This document shows, piece after piece, positions 45,003 to 53,980 of a DNA stretch of 64,000 nt. Below the pieces are notes generated by a model. It saw only the letters and a list, made by a program, of their open reading frames with translations. It had not been told where the DNA came from and searched no databases. The stretch covers positions 225,940 to 289,939 of the forward strand of contig ONCK01000005.1 in NCBI GenBank assembly GCA_900316315.1. The letters run 5' to 3'. The translations under genes were made by a program, and so were the position numbers. This DNA is from an uncultured Prevotellaceae bacterium. Its GTDB lineage: Bacteria > Bacteroidota > Bacteroidia > Bacteroidales > Bacteroidaceae. Position 1 is the stretch's first letter. Each line of letters starts with the position of its first letter.

Positions 45003-46037
45003 ATGAAGTATCTTACAAATGACAAGCTAGTTATCGTCGGTGCAGGCGGTATGATTGGTTCCAACATGGCTCAGACCGTGCTCACCCTCGGTCTTACACC
45101 CAATGTATGCCTTTACGACATCTATGAGCCGGGAGTTCATGGTGTCTTTGACGAAATTCAGCAGTGCGCCTTCCCTGGTGCCAATGTCACCTACTACGCT
45201 CCTGCTGTCGAGGACATGGGTAATCCTGAGAAGGTTGCTGAGGCTGCCAAGAAGGCCTTTACCGGCGCCAAGTACATCATTTCCTCTGGTGGTGCACCCC
45301 GCAAGGCTGGCATGACACGTGAGGATCTGCTCAAAGGCAACTGCAAGATTGCAGCAGACTTTGGCGACAACATCAAGAAGTATTGCCCCGATGTAGAACA
45401 CGTCGTCGTCATTTTCAACCCGGCCGACGTCACAGCGCTCACCACGCTGATCCACTCCGGTCTGAAGCCCAACCAGCTCACCTCTCTCGCCGCTTTGGAC
45501 TCCACACGTCTGCAGCAAGCTCTCGCTCTGGAGTTTGGTGTACAGCAGGACAAGGTTACTGGCGCTCACACCTATGGCGGTCACGGAGAGCAGATGGCAG
45601 TCTTTGCTTCTCAGGTCAAGGTTGACGGCAAGCCCCTCGCAGAGATGGGCCTCAGCGCTGAGCGTTGGGAAGAGATTAAGCACATCACCGTTCAGGGAGG
45701 TTCCAATATCATCAAGCTGCGTGGCCGCAGCTCCTTCCAGAGTCCTGCCTACAACGCCGTAAAGATGATCGAGGCTGCTATGGGTGGCGAGAAGTTCACT
45801 CTGCCCGCCGGCTGCTACGCCAACATCCCCGAGCTCGGATTTAAGGATGTGATGATGGCTCTCCCCACTACCATCGACAAGACTGGCGTACACTACACAG
45901 TACCCACAGGTACCGCCGAGGAAATGGCTGACCTGCACAAGAGCTACGAGCATCTCTGCAACATGAGACAGGAAGTGATAGATCTCGGCATCATCCCGCC
46001 TATCGCTGAATGGAACAAGATGAATCCTAATCTCTAA
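45003..46037 (+). CDS. mdh: Malate dehydrogenase
   Basis: A 344-residue NAD-dependent enzyme that interconverts malate and oxaloacetate, in Bacteroidales part of the reductive branch to fumarate and succinate. The Rossmann motif is LVIVGAGGMIGSNMAQTVL. Substrate and catalytic regions include VIFNPADVTAL, AALDSTRLQQALA (Arg/Asp) and GAHTYGGHGEQMAVF (His). The length and sequence fit the Bacteroides-type lactate/malate dehydrogenase group. It is transcribed alone from a strong-looking promoter and ends in a terminator that abuts the next promoter. Codons are highly biased, suggesting high expression. Confidence 0.92.
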   Translation: MKYLTNDKLVIVGAGGMIGSNMAQTVLTLGLTPNVCLYDIYEPGVHGVFDEIQQCAFPGANVTYYAPAVEDMGNPEKVAEAAKKAFTGAKYIISSGGAPRKAGMTREDLLKGNCKIAADFGDNIKKYCPDVEHVVVIFNPADVTALTTLIHSGLKPNQLTSLAALDSTRLQQALALEFGVQQDKVTGAHTYGGHGEQMAVFASQVKVDGKPLAEMGLSAERWEEIKHITVQGGSNIIKLRGRSSFQSPAYNAVKMIEAAMGGEKFTLPAGCYANIPELGFKDVMMALPTTIDKTGVHYTVPTGTAEEMADLHKSYEHLCNMRQEVIDLGIIPPIAEWNKMNPNL

Positions 46038-46085
46038 TCAGACCTGCTCACATCAAAATCTGACAATCGTCTGAACAACTTAAAT

Positions 46086-46117
46086 AAAGGGTTTGCCTCA
46101 AAGGCAAGCCCTTTTTT
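46086..46117 (+). terminator. mdh terminator
   Basis: AAAGGGTTTGCCT pairs with AGGCAAGCCCTTT (one wobble) around a 3-base loop and ends in six T. Strong intrinsic terminator 48 bases after mdh. Confidence 0.85.
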
Positions 46118-46118
46118 G

Positions 46119-46126
46119 TATCTTTG
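46119..46126 (+). promoter_or_regulatory. -7 promoter box of the sugar kinase gene
   Basis: TATCTTTG followed by CAGC, one base after the mdh terminator T-run and 29 bases before ATG 46156. Confidence 0.65.
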
Positions 46127-46155
46127 CAGCCAGTAAAACCTATCGCGCATATACC

Positions 46156-47034
46156 ATGAACAAAACGATAGTAGGATTTGGCGAGCTCCTATGGGATTGC
46201 CTGCCACAGGGCAAAGAGATTGGCGGAGCGCCGGGTAATTTTGTCTTTCATGCCGGCCAGTGCGGTCTGAACAGCGTACTCGTAAGCGCAGTCGGCACCG
46301 ACACGTCCGGCACTGAGCTCCTGGCCGAGGCCAACGCACGCGGCCTCCAGCTGGCCGTCACACGCGTCAGCCACTCCACGGGCACCGCACAGATAAGTCT
46401 CGACAGTAACGGAGTACCCCAATACGACATTTGCTCCGATGTGGCCTGGGACTACATCCCCTTCACCCCCGATCTGGCAGAGCTCGCCCGTAAGGCCGAC
46501 GGCGTCTACTTCGGCAGTCTGTCCCAACGCTCGGAGACGACCAGAGCATCACTGCGCTTCTTTCTCTCCCTCATGAAACCCACGGCATTTCGCCTCTTTG
46601 ACATCAATCTCAGGGCCCCGCACTACACGCCCCAGGTCATCATCGACTCCCTTCAGGTATGCAACTTCCTTAAGCTCAACGAAGAAGAGCTACATTACCT
46701 CTCGCAGCTCATTCCCCTCGATCCCGCACGCCCTGAAGCCGCCTGCCGCCAATTGATACGCACCTATGGGCTGTGCCTCGTCGTCCTGACTTGCGGCGCC
46801 TCCCGTAGCTATGCCATCACATCCGACAAAGTCTCTATCCTGCCTACTCCCCGCGTCGACGTAGCCGATACTGTAGGGGCCGGAGATGCTTTCTCAGCCG
46901 CTCTGTGTGCCGCCATGATCAAAGGCAAGCCTCTTGTCGAAGCACACAGACTCGCCGTCGATGTCTCGGCATACGTCTGTACGCATCACGGCGCCATGCA
47001 TGCGCTGCCCCAAGCGCTTAGATCACAATTCTAG
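46156..47034 (+). CDS. PfkB family carbohydrate kinase (probable fructokinase)
   Basis: A 292-residue ribokinase-fold kinase that phosphorylates a sugar with ATP. It opens TIVGFGELLWDCLPQGKEIG, followed by GGAPGNFVFHAGQCG, a substrate-binding pattern seen in fructokinases. The C-terminal signature DTVGAGDAFSAALCA holds the catalytic Asp. ATG 46156 is chosen since the in-frame ATG at 46093 lies inside the mdh terminator. A sugar MFS transporter follows after 206 bases with its own promoter. A matching kinase and transporter pair is known in Bacteroides fructan use, hence the fructose guess. Confidence 0.88.
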   Translation: MNKTIVGFGELLWDCLPQGKEIGGAPGNFVFHAGQCGLNSVLVSAVGTDTSGTELLAEANARGLQLAVTRVSHSTGTAQISLDSNGVPQYDICSDVAWDYIPFTPDLAELARKADGVYFGSLSQRSETTRASLRFFLSLMKPTAFRLFDINLRAPHYTPQVIIDSLQVCNFLKLNEEELHYLSQLIPLDPARPEAACRQLIRTYGLCLVVLTCGASRSYAITSDKVSILPTPRVDVADTVGAGDAFSAALCAAMIKGKPLVEAHRLAVDVSAYVCTHHGAMHALPQALRSQF

Positions 47035-47203
47035 GCCGATCTGAGTCTTCATAGGCCCAGTGCCGCGAGGGCCTGAACACGATGTTTCTACCGCGTCTCC
47101 CGCCTGCCGTCTACAGACTCGGTCGCAATTGAGTTTAAGGCTATTGTAGTCAAAGCAACTCAACTTTCCCTCTCCAACAAACGGCAACTTACACTTTTTT
47201 ACG

Positions 47204-47211
47204 TACCTTTG
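47204..47211 (+). promoter_or_regulatory. -7 promoter box of the sugar transporter gene
   Basis: TACCTTTG, 29 bases before ATG 47241. No -33 element is evident. Confidence 0.55.
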
Positions 47212-47240
47212 GGGGTGGATATATCAAAGCATCTATTCGT

Positions 47241-48578
47241 ATGGCGGCACAAAAACGCAACGGGATTCTCCCCTTCATCATCCTGACCTTCATCTACTTT
47301 GTCGTAGGCTTCCTCACGACAGTCAACGAGCAGTGCGAGGCACCACTTAAGACCGCTTTTCTCTCCAACGTAGCGGGCCTTAAGAACACACTCATCACGC
47401 TTATCACCTTTTTCTTCTTTCTCGCTTACTTGCTGGTCAGTCCTCTGGGCGGCAAGTGGATAGAGCGTCACGGCTACAAGGCGACGCTTGTCAGATCACT
47501 CCTCGTCATGGTAAGCGGACTGCTGATGTGCTTTTTCTCCAGTGTGCTCGCCATCTATTGCGAAGGCGGCTGCGTCGATATCGCCGGCAACCTAATCCCA
47601 TACGGCTACTTCGTTTTCCTGCTGGGGTCCTTCCTGCTCGGTGCATCCGCCGCCCTGCTCCAAGTAGTCATCAATCCTTATATTAATGTATACGAACTGC
47701 CGGGCACGACACCGCTTCAGCGCATGAATATCACGACAGGCATCAATTCTCTTGGCACCTTTATCGCTCCTATATTTGTTCCCGTCGTCATGTTTGGCGG
47801 CGTAGCGATGAGCGAAGTCAAGTCCAGTCAACTTCTCTTCCCCTTTCTGGCGCTCACCATCTGTATGCTGATCGTCACCATCGTGACCCAGCGCATCCAC
47901 CTGCCTGATATTGCCGGCACCCACGCTGAGGTTGACGAGAAGCTGCCGCGCAGCATCTGGTCCTTCCGTCACTTGACGCTCGGCGTCATTGCCATCTTCT
48001 TCTACGTAGGCACTGAGGTCGGCGTAGGAACCAATGTGACGCTCCACGCCCACGAGATCATCGCAGAGGAAGGCAACCTCACCCTCTTCGGCCTCGAAAG
48101 ACTGAGCATCTTCGGCGTACCTTTTGACACCTTCTTCATCCTCTCGTCACTCTACTGGGGCGGCATGATGGTAGGTCGGATTATCTTCAGCCGGTTCAAC
48201 AAGGTGGAGCCGCGTCCCCTGCTCTCGTGGGTCACCATACTGGCCGCGTGCATCATCATACTGGCCATGATCGCCGACAATCTCTATGTGCTGATCTCCG
48301 TCGGCCTCTTCCACAGCGTCATGTGGAGCTGCATCTTCACGCTCGCCGTCAAGGGGCTCAAGAAGTACACCTCCAAGGCATCAAGTGTCTTTATGATGGG
48401 TGTATTTGGCGGGGCCGTATTCCCCTTGCTCCAAGCTTGGCTTGCCGATGCCTGCGGCTCTTGGCGCTGGACTTGGTTTATCATGGTCGCCTGTGAGCTC
48501 GTGATGTTCGCCTACGCCCGCTGGGGCAGCAAGATTGTCGACCCATACTGCTTGCAAGGCAGGGACAACCGGCAATAG
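47241..48578 (+). CDS. Sugar MFS transporter (FucP/GluP-like)
   Basis: A 445-residue inner-membrane symporter with twelve predicted helices. The opening FIILTFIYFVVGFLTTVNEQ and segments such as LGGKWIERHGYKA, VINPYINVYELPGTTPLQRM and TGINSLGTFIAPIF match the fucose/glucose/galactose:H+ symporter family. With the upstream PfkB kinase it likely imports a hexose, probably fructose, which the kinase then traps. An AlkZ-related gene follows 39 bases downstream. Confidence 0.9.
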   Translation: MAAQKRNGILPFIILTFIYFVVGFLTTVNEQCEAPLKTAFLSNVAGLKNTLITLITFFFFLAYLLVSPLGGKWIERHGYKATLVRSLLVMVSGLLMCFFSSVLAIYCEGGCVDIAGNLIPYGYFVFLLGSFLLGASAALLQVVINPYINVYELPGTTPLQRMNITTGINSLGTFIAPIFVPVVMFGGVAMSEVKSSQLLFPFLALTICMLIVTIVTQRIHLPDIAGTHAEVDEKLPRSIWSFRHLTLGVIAIFFYVGTEVGVGTNVTLHAHEIIAEEGNLTLFGLERLSIFGVPFDTFFILSSLYWGGMMVGRIIFSRFNKVEPRPLLSWVTILAACIIILAMIADNLYVLISVGLFHSVMWSCIFTLAVKGLKKYTSKASSVFMMGVFGGAVFPLLQAWLADACGSWRWTWFIMVACELVMFAYARWGSKIVDPYCLQGRDNRQ

Positions 48579-48617
48579 TGCATATTCCTCTGATTACCAA
48601 GCAAAAATATCACACAC

Positions 48618-49334
48618 ATGTCTGTCATCACCAGTCCGGAAGCCTTGGAGAAGTGCGTGCTCGAAATGGGATTTCTCCCTTTCTTCTCCAACGAGATACC
48701 CGGTTTCTCCATCGAGGAACAGACGCCCGCCCAGTTCTGGTTTAACGGCGATATTGACGGTCCTTGGGAGTGGAAGGGTCCTGTCATCACAGGCGGTATG
48801 TGCGCCTATGGTAAATTCTTTCGCCGCAAGGCGGGATATGTGAGTCTTGAGTGGCTACCTGATTTCATCAATATGCGGCGGGAGCACTATCATCCCACAC
48901 CCGCAGAGCAGCAAATCTATCATACACTCGTCGACAACGAATCCCTGCTCTCCAAGGAGCTCAAGCGGCTCTGCGGATACGTCGCCCCGCGTGCACCGCG
49001 CCGCACCCGGCTCGACAAGGCTGTGCAGGAGGCCGCGCACCACGACATCCGCAAGCCCAAAAGTCACCGGCAGACATTTGAGACCGCCATCACCAATCTG
49101 CAAATGGCCACCTACGTCGTCATCGCCGACTTTGAGTACCTGCAGGACCGCTTAGGCCGTCCCTACGGTTGGGGCGTGGCCCGATACTGTACCCCAGAGG
49201 CTTTCTATGAAACCGACTTCCACGCGGCCGTGCAGGGCCGCACACCGGAAGCCTCCGCCGCGCGCATCATCGGTCACCTCCACGAACTCTTTCCCCGTAT
49301 ACCCATGATTCAGCTCGCCCATTTCATCCAGTAA
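48618..49334 (+). CDS. AlkZ-related winged-helix protein (YcaQ-like)
   Basis: A 238-residue protein resembling the AlkZ-related group. Family-like segments are EMGFLPFFSNEIPGFSIEEQ, FWFNGDIDGPWEWKGPV, CAYGKFFRRKAGYVSLEWLP and a late LQDRLGRPYGWGVARYCTPE. AlkZ/YcaQ proteins are winged-helix DNA glycosylases that unhook crosslinks or excise alkylated bases. This shorter relative may not keep that activity; the catalytic QxQ-type motif of AlkZ was not identified. It follows the sugar transporter by 39 bases, with no obvious shared role. Confidence 0.6.
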   Translation: MSVITSPEALEKCVLEMGFLPFFSNEIPGFSIEEQTPAQFWFNGDIDGPWEWKGPVITGGMCAYGKFFRRKAGYVSLEWLPDFINMRREHYHPTPAEQQIYHTLVDNESLLSKELKRLCGYVAPRAPRRTRLDKAVQEAAHHDIRKPKSHRQTFETAITNLQMATYVVIADFEYLQDRLGRPYGWGVARYCTPEAFYETDFHAAVQGRTPEASAARIIGHLHELFPRIPMIQLAHFIQ

Positions 49335-49350
49335 GGGGCGATTTGTATAG

Positions 49351-49390
49351 CAAGAGGTCCAGCCTGGCATCTGCCAAGTCGGACCTCTTG
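49351..49390. terminator. Shared hairpin between convergent genes
   Basis: Perfect 10-bp outer arms CAAGAGGTCC (49351-49360) and GGACCTCTTG (49381-49390), with an inner TGGCA/TGCCA pair, followed by TAAAAATAAT. It lies between the AlkZ-related gene and purL and could stop both. Confidence 0.65.
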
Positions 49391-49512
49391 TAAAAATAAT
49401 CGAGTACTTTTATGCCACGCAAAGCATTTTGTTTGCTGCGTAGGCAACGTCTTCCGTCGGAGACTGCTTCAGCCCTTCATATATCGGGCATCAACTCTCC
49501 GCAAAACGGCTT

Positions 49513-52500
49513 CTACTGCTTCTCACACCACTTGCGGGCGTTGACAAAGGCCTCCAGCCACGGCGTCACTTCGTCGGCGGAGCGCTTGTCATCGTACTTG
49601 GCGCACTGCCAGGGGAAGAAGGCGCGCTCCGGATGAGGCATCATCGCGAGATGACGGCCATCAGGACTGCAAAGGCCTGCTACGGCGTAGTCAGAACCGT
49701 TTGGATTGCCTGGATAGTCTGTGTAAGAGTACTTCAGGGCGACATTGTACTGATCCTCGCTCAGCGGCAGGGAGAATCGCCCCTCACCGTGGGCGACCCA
49801 GAGTCCGAGGCGGCTGCCAGAAAGACTCTTGAGCATCACGCTATTGGTGTCCTGCGCAACATCGACCGTGAGGAAACTGCTCTCAAACTTGTGGGAAGTA
49901 TTGTGCAGGAGGCGGGCGCGCTTGGTATGCTCAGGATTAATCAGATTGAGCTCTATCATCAATTGGCACCCGTTGCAGACTCCGAGCGACAAGGTATCGG
50001 GGCGTGCGTAGAAGCGGTCGAGCGCAGCCTTGGCCTTGGGATTGTAGAGGAAGGCGCCGGCCCAGCCTTTAGCCGAGCCCAGCACATCGCTATTGGAGAA
50101 GCCACCGCAGAAGACGATCATCTGAATGTCGTCGAGCGTCTCGCGCCCTGAGATGAGGTCGGTCATCATCACATCCTTCACGTCGAAGCCTGCGAGATAC
50201 AGGACGTAGGCCATTTCACGGTCGCCGTTGGTTCCTTTCTCGCGGATGATGGCTGCGCGCACGCCGCTGGGAGTACGGCGGTCGGGGCTGACACCGTATT
50301 GGCTCAGCTTGCCGCTGAATCCGGCCGGCATCTGCCAGGAGACGGGCTGATGCTTATAATTATGGTAGCGAGCCTCAGCTTGACCGTTGAAGCTCTGCTT
50401 CTTGTCCAGTTCAAAGGAGGTCTCATACCATACGTCACGCATCTCATCGATATCGAGGCTGATATCGTGGCCCTTGCCCGTGATAGTAAGCTGGCGGTCT
50501 GCCGAGGGCTTGCCGATGACGACGCTTCCTACGCCGGCCTTGTCCAGTATACGCTGCACAGCCTTGAAATCTGCGTCGGCTACCTGGAGTACTACACCAG
50601 GATTTTCGGCAAAGAGAATCTTCACAATGTCTTGCTCTGCGAACTTGCTGAGGTCTGCCTTAATGCCGCCTTGACGGTTGGCAAAGGTCATCTCAAGCAG
50701 CGTAACGATGAGACCGCCAGCGCTGATATCGTGGCCGGCCAGTACGAGGCCTTCGCCAATCAGTTGCTGCACGGCCTCAAAGGCGGAGCGGAAATAGTCT
50801 GCCTTTTTGACCGTAGGCACATCGCTGCCGACCTTGTCGAGACTCTGTGCAAAGGCGCTGCCGCCCAAACGAAGCGAGTCAAAGGAGAAGTCAATATGTA
50901 TCAGGGTAGTGTCTTTGCGATGTGACATGACGGGACTTACAACCTTGCGCACGTCGCTCACTTCACCGGCTGCGCTCACGATGACAGTGCCCGGAGAGAT
51001 GACCTTCTCGCCGTTGGGGTACTGCTGGCTCAGAGAGAGCGAGTCCTTACCCGTGGGCACATTGATCTCAAGTGCGCAGCAGAAGTCGCTCAGCGCCTTT
51101 ACTGCGCTGTACAGTCGGGCATCCTCACCCTTCTGGGAGCGGCACGGCCACATCCAGTTGGCTGACAGGGAGACGCAGTCCAGTCCCTTGACCAGCGGGG
51201 CCCATACGAGATTGGTCAGTGCTTCGGCCACGGACAATACGCTGCCTGCCTCGGGAGAAGCAAGTCCTGCCTGAGGAGCATGACCCAGGGCCGTGGCAAT
51301 ACCCTTGCGACCTCTGTAGTCGAGGGCCACGACTCCGCAGTCGCTCAGGGGGAGCTGTATCTCGCCCTGTGTCTGCTGGCGGGCGACCTTGCCGGTCACG
51401 GAGCGGTCCACCTTGTTGGTCAGCCAGTCCTTGCAGGCGACGGCCTCCAGCTGGAGCACATCGCGCAGGTAGTCCACCACCTTGGCGGAATCATAGGTCA
51501 CATCCTGGTAGGTGCGCTTCACTGTCTCATCGACCATGACGGTCTTGGGAGAATGACCGAACATCTGTGCGACATCGAGGTCGAAGGGCTTGCGGCCGTC
51601 ACCCTGAACAAAACTGAAGTGAGCGTCGCCTGTCGTCTCTCCGACCACATACATCGGGGCGCGCTCGCGCTCTGCTATACGCTGTACGTGGTCGATATGC
51701 TGCTGGTCGATAAGGAGCCCCATGCGCTCCTGACTCTCGTTGGCGATAATCTCCTTGGCAGACAATGTCTTGTCACCTATCGGCAACTTGGTCATATCTA
51801 TCTCGCCGCCGCAGTCCTCTACGAGCTCGGAGAAGCAGTTGACATGGCCTGCACTCCCATGGTCGTGGATGGAGATGACGGGGTTGACATTCTCCTCGCA
51901 CAGGGCGCGCACGAGATTGTAAGCTCGTTTCTGCATCTCGGGATTGGCTCGCTGCACAGCGTTGAGTTCGATGCCGTTGCTGTATCTTCCTGTGTCGACG
52001 GAGGAGACTGAGCCGCCGCCGAGGCCGATGCGGTAGTTGTCACCGCCGACCAGCACGATCTTGTTGCCCTTGTGGGGCTTCTTCTTGAGACAGTCACGCT
52101 TGGTGCCGTAGCCTACGCCACCCGCGAGCATGATGACTTTGTCGTAGCCGTACTTCTCGCCGTTCTCCTGGTGCTCAAAGGTGAGTACGGAACCGGTGAT
52201 GAGCGGCTGGCCAAACTTGTTACCAAAATCGCTCGCGCCATTGGAAGCCTTGATCAGGATCTGCTCGGGCGTCTGGTAGAGCCATTTTCTGACAGGTAGG
52301 ATATCCTCCCACCTGCGTCCGCCCTTGAGACGCGGATAGCTGGTCATATAGACCGCCGTACCGGCTATGGGCCACGAGCCTACGCCGCCGCCCATACGGT
52401 CACGGATCTCGCCGCCGGTACCCGTGGCTGCTCCATTGAAGGGCTCCACTGTAGTGGGAAAATTGTGGGTCTCGGCCTTGAGCGAGATGACGCTCTCGAT

Positions 52501-53211
52501 ATCCTTGATGACGAAGTAGTCACTCGTGCTCTGATCCTCGGGAGCAAACTGCTCGATGACGGGACCTTGACCAAAGGCTACATTGTCCTTGTAGGCGCTG
52601 ATGATATTGTGGGGGTGCTCGCGTGTCGTCTTCTTAATCATCTGGAAGAGGCTGCTCGGCATCTCTTTGCCGTCGATGACGAATGTGCCGCCGAAGATCT
52701 TATGCCGACAGTGCTCGGAGTTGATCTGGGCGAAGCCGAAGACCTCCGAGTCGGTCAACTTGCGGCCCAACTGGCGCTCTACGCCATGGAGATACTCAAT
52801 CTCCTCGGGCGAGAGGGCGAGACCCTCCTTCTCGTTTTCCTCCTCGATATTCTCAACGATGCGGATAGGCTCCGGCTTGCGCGAGGTCGTAAATACCTGT
52901 TGGTCAAGGCCGTCGTACAAGCGCTGGAGCATAGGGTCATGGTCGGCGTCGGGACCTGATACAGGGAAGTACTCCTCGATACGCTCCACGCCATGGATAT
53001 TCATATTCTGGGTGATTTCCACAGCATTGGTGCTCCAGGGCGTCACCATCTCCTTGCGGGGGCCTACATAGTAGCCCTCGAGGTGATCGGCTGACTCGAG
53101 CTTGGCGTCACCAAAGAGCCAACACAAGGCATTGCACTCTGCCTCGGAGAGCTCACTGGCTGTGCTGACAGCGATGATGCTACCCGATGCGGTATTGAAG
53201 AACTTGATCAT
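49513..53211 (-). CDS. purL: Phosphoribosylformylglycinamidine synthase, single-chain
   Basis: Converts FGAR to FGAM with glutamine and ATP in purine synthesis. At 1232 residues it is the large form, with PurS-like N-terminus, synthase and glutaminase in one chain. Visible motifs include QINSEHCRHKIFGG, KAETHNFPTTVEPFNGAATG and GGRTG-type MGGGVGSWPIAGTAV. The C-terminal class I amidotransferase has the nucleophile in LGVCNGCQLMIEL and a terminal MMPHPERAFFPWQ. ATG 53211 follows a good promoter; a longer frame to 53430 would run through it. It is a single-gene unit. Confidence 0.97.
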   Translation of the reverse strand: MIKFFNTASGSIIAVSTASELSEAECNALCWLFGDAKLESADHLEGYYVGPRKEMVTPWSTNAVEITQNMNIHGVERIEEYFPVSGPDADHDPMLQRLYDGLDQQVFTTSRKPEPIRIVENIEEENEKEGLALSPEEIEYLHGVERQLGRKLTDSEVFGFAQINSEHCRHKIFGGTFVIDGKEMPSSLFQMIKKTTREHPHNIISAYKDNVAFGQGPVIEQFAPEDQSTSDYFVIKDIESVISLKAETHNFPTTVEPFNGAATGTGGEIRDRMGGGVGSWPIAGTAVYMTSYPRLKGGRRWEDILPVRKWLYQTPEQILIKASNGASDFGNKFGQPLITGSVLTFEHQENGEKYGYDKVIMLAGGVGYGTKRDCLKKKPHKGNKIVLVGGDNYRIGLGGGSVSSVDTGRYSNGIELNAVQRANPEMQKRAYNLVRALCEENVNPVISIHDHGSAGHVNCFSELVEDCGGEIDMTKLPIGDKTLSAKEIIANESQERMGLLIDQQHIDHVQRIAERERAPMYVVGETTGDAHFSFVQGDGRKPFDLDVAQMFGHSPKTVMVDETVKRTYQDVTYDSAKVVDYLRDVLQLEAVACKDWLTNKVDRSVTGKVARQQTQGEIQLPLSDCGVVALDYRGRKGIATALGHAPQAGLASPEAGSVLSVAEALTNLVWAPLVKGLDCVSLSANWMWPCRSQKGEDARLYSAVKALSDFCCALEINVPTGKDSLSLSQQYPNGEKVISPGTVIVSAAGEVSDVRKVVSPVMSHRKDTTLIHIDFSFDSLRLGGSAFAQSLDKVGSDVPTVKKADYFRSAFEAVQQLIGEGLVLAGHDISAGGLIVTLLEMTFANRQGGIKADLSKFAEQDIVKILFAENPGVVLQVADADFKAVQRILDKAGVGSVVIGKPSADRQLTITGKGHDISLDIDEMRDVWYETSFELDKKQSFNGQAEARYHNYKHQPVSWQMPAGFSGKLSQYGVSPDRRTPSGVRAAIIREKGTNGDREMAYVLYLAGFDVKDVMMTDLISGRETLDDIQMIVFCGGFSNSDVLGSAKGWAGAFLYNPKAKAALDRFYARPDTLSLGVCNGCQLMIELNLINPEHTKRARLLHNTSHKFESSFLTVDVAQDTNSVMLKSLSGSRLGLWVAHGEGRFSLPLSEDQYNVALKYSYTDYPGNPNGSDYAVAGLCSPDGRHLAMMPHPERAFFPWQCAKYDDKRSADEVTPWLEAFVNARKWCEKQ

Positions 53212-53499
53212 GATAATAAGGGTATTTGCTTTTGTCTCTGCAAAATTACTGCTCTTTGCGCGGGTGACCAAGTCTGCAGGCTGATAAAATTGACTCCGTT
53301 GTCGGCAAATTTGCTTTGACCGCCAACGCCTCCCCGACTGGTCTCCCCGACCCTCTGGTCTAAGGCCCGCCACCCGCTCTTGACAGCGCCCGATGAGACC
53401 CATGTGGTACAGGGTGTGCTCATGGGCCATCCAGCTGGCTTGTCAGAGGCATGCAAATGGATGGGAAAAGCTTCTGCTGGCTACTGCAAACGAGAAAAT
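53212..53499. other. Interval upstream of purL
   Basis: Contains the purL promoter (53241-53271). The rest, to element copy C, holds nothing recognised. Confidence 0.4.
53241..53271 (-). promoter_or_regulatory. purL promoter
   Basis: On the minus strand, TTGG (53268-53271) and TAATTTTG (53241-53248) with 19-base spacing, 30 bases before ATG 53211. No purine-repressor operator was recognised. Confidence 0.72.
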
Positions 53500-53800
53500 T
53501 GGAGTAAAAAATTTATATAACTATTTTACTTCTCCTGTCTTCCGTCACCCGACAGTGACTTACCCTCTAAAAACGCCAAAATAGGGCTTATAACACCTTG
53601 ATAGCCAATAAATTACAAGCAGAATCCAAGCTATTCGTAACTAGCTGGCTATCAGGCGTTAACAACTCGCCTTCCAGTTTGAACTACATCCGACCTTGTT
53701 TAAAATACATCCGACCTTGTTGCGCTTACAAGGCGACTTGTATCGCGTACATCCGACCCTGATGAGCCAAAATCTGACATTATATTTATATAAAAACTTA
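53500..53800 (-). repeat. Dispersed element, copy C (inverted)
   Basis: Minus-strand copy of the element at 17259 and 35600. Read on the minus strand it opens with TTTTTATATAAATATAA, then five 21-bp units spanning 53779 down to 53675. Four of the five begin GTCGGATGTA or GTCAGATTTT; the other begins TCGCCTTGTAAGCG, which also occurs in copies A and B at the same place. The block GGAAGGCGAGTTGTTAACG and GATAGCCAGCTAGTTACGA follows. A hairpin with GGAGTAAAA (53501-53509) and TTTTACTTCTCC (53524-53535) closes it, pairing with one bulge. It is the most diverged copy. Confidence 0.75.
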
Positions 53801-53920
53801 ATTCTTCCTTTTTTCATCGTCCCCCTTCTCCCCACATTGCTGCTGACACGCGCAGGAGGCCGATGGCGAAGCATGAGATACCCTACAACAAGATTTAATG
53901 CAACCTTGTGAGACAAAAAA
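53801..53920. other. Short interval between copy C and the DUF4838 promoter
   Basis: About 120 bases, nothing recognised. Confidence 0.3.
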
Positions 53921-53951
53921 TTGGCTTTTCTTTCAAAAAGTACTACCTTTG
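53921..53951 (+). promoter_or_regulatory. Promoter of the DUF4838-GH2 genes
   Basis: TTGG at 53921-53924 and TACCTTTG at 53944-53951, spacing 19 bases, 29 bases before ATG 53981. Confidence 0.72.
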
Positions 53952-53980
53952 GACGGTTTTTGCAAAAATCTCAAACTATC

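Noticed and set aside
53212..53430. 73-residue N-terminal extension of purL
   Set aside because: It passes through a well-formed promoter (TTGG-N19-TAATTTTG) and is foreign to the family.
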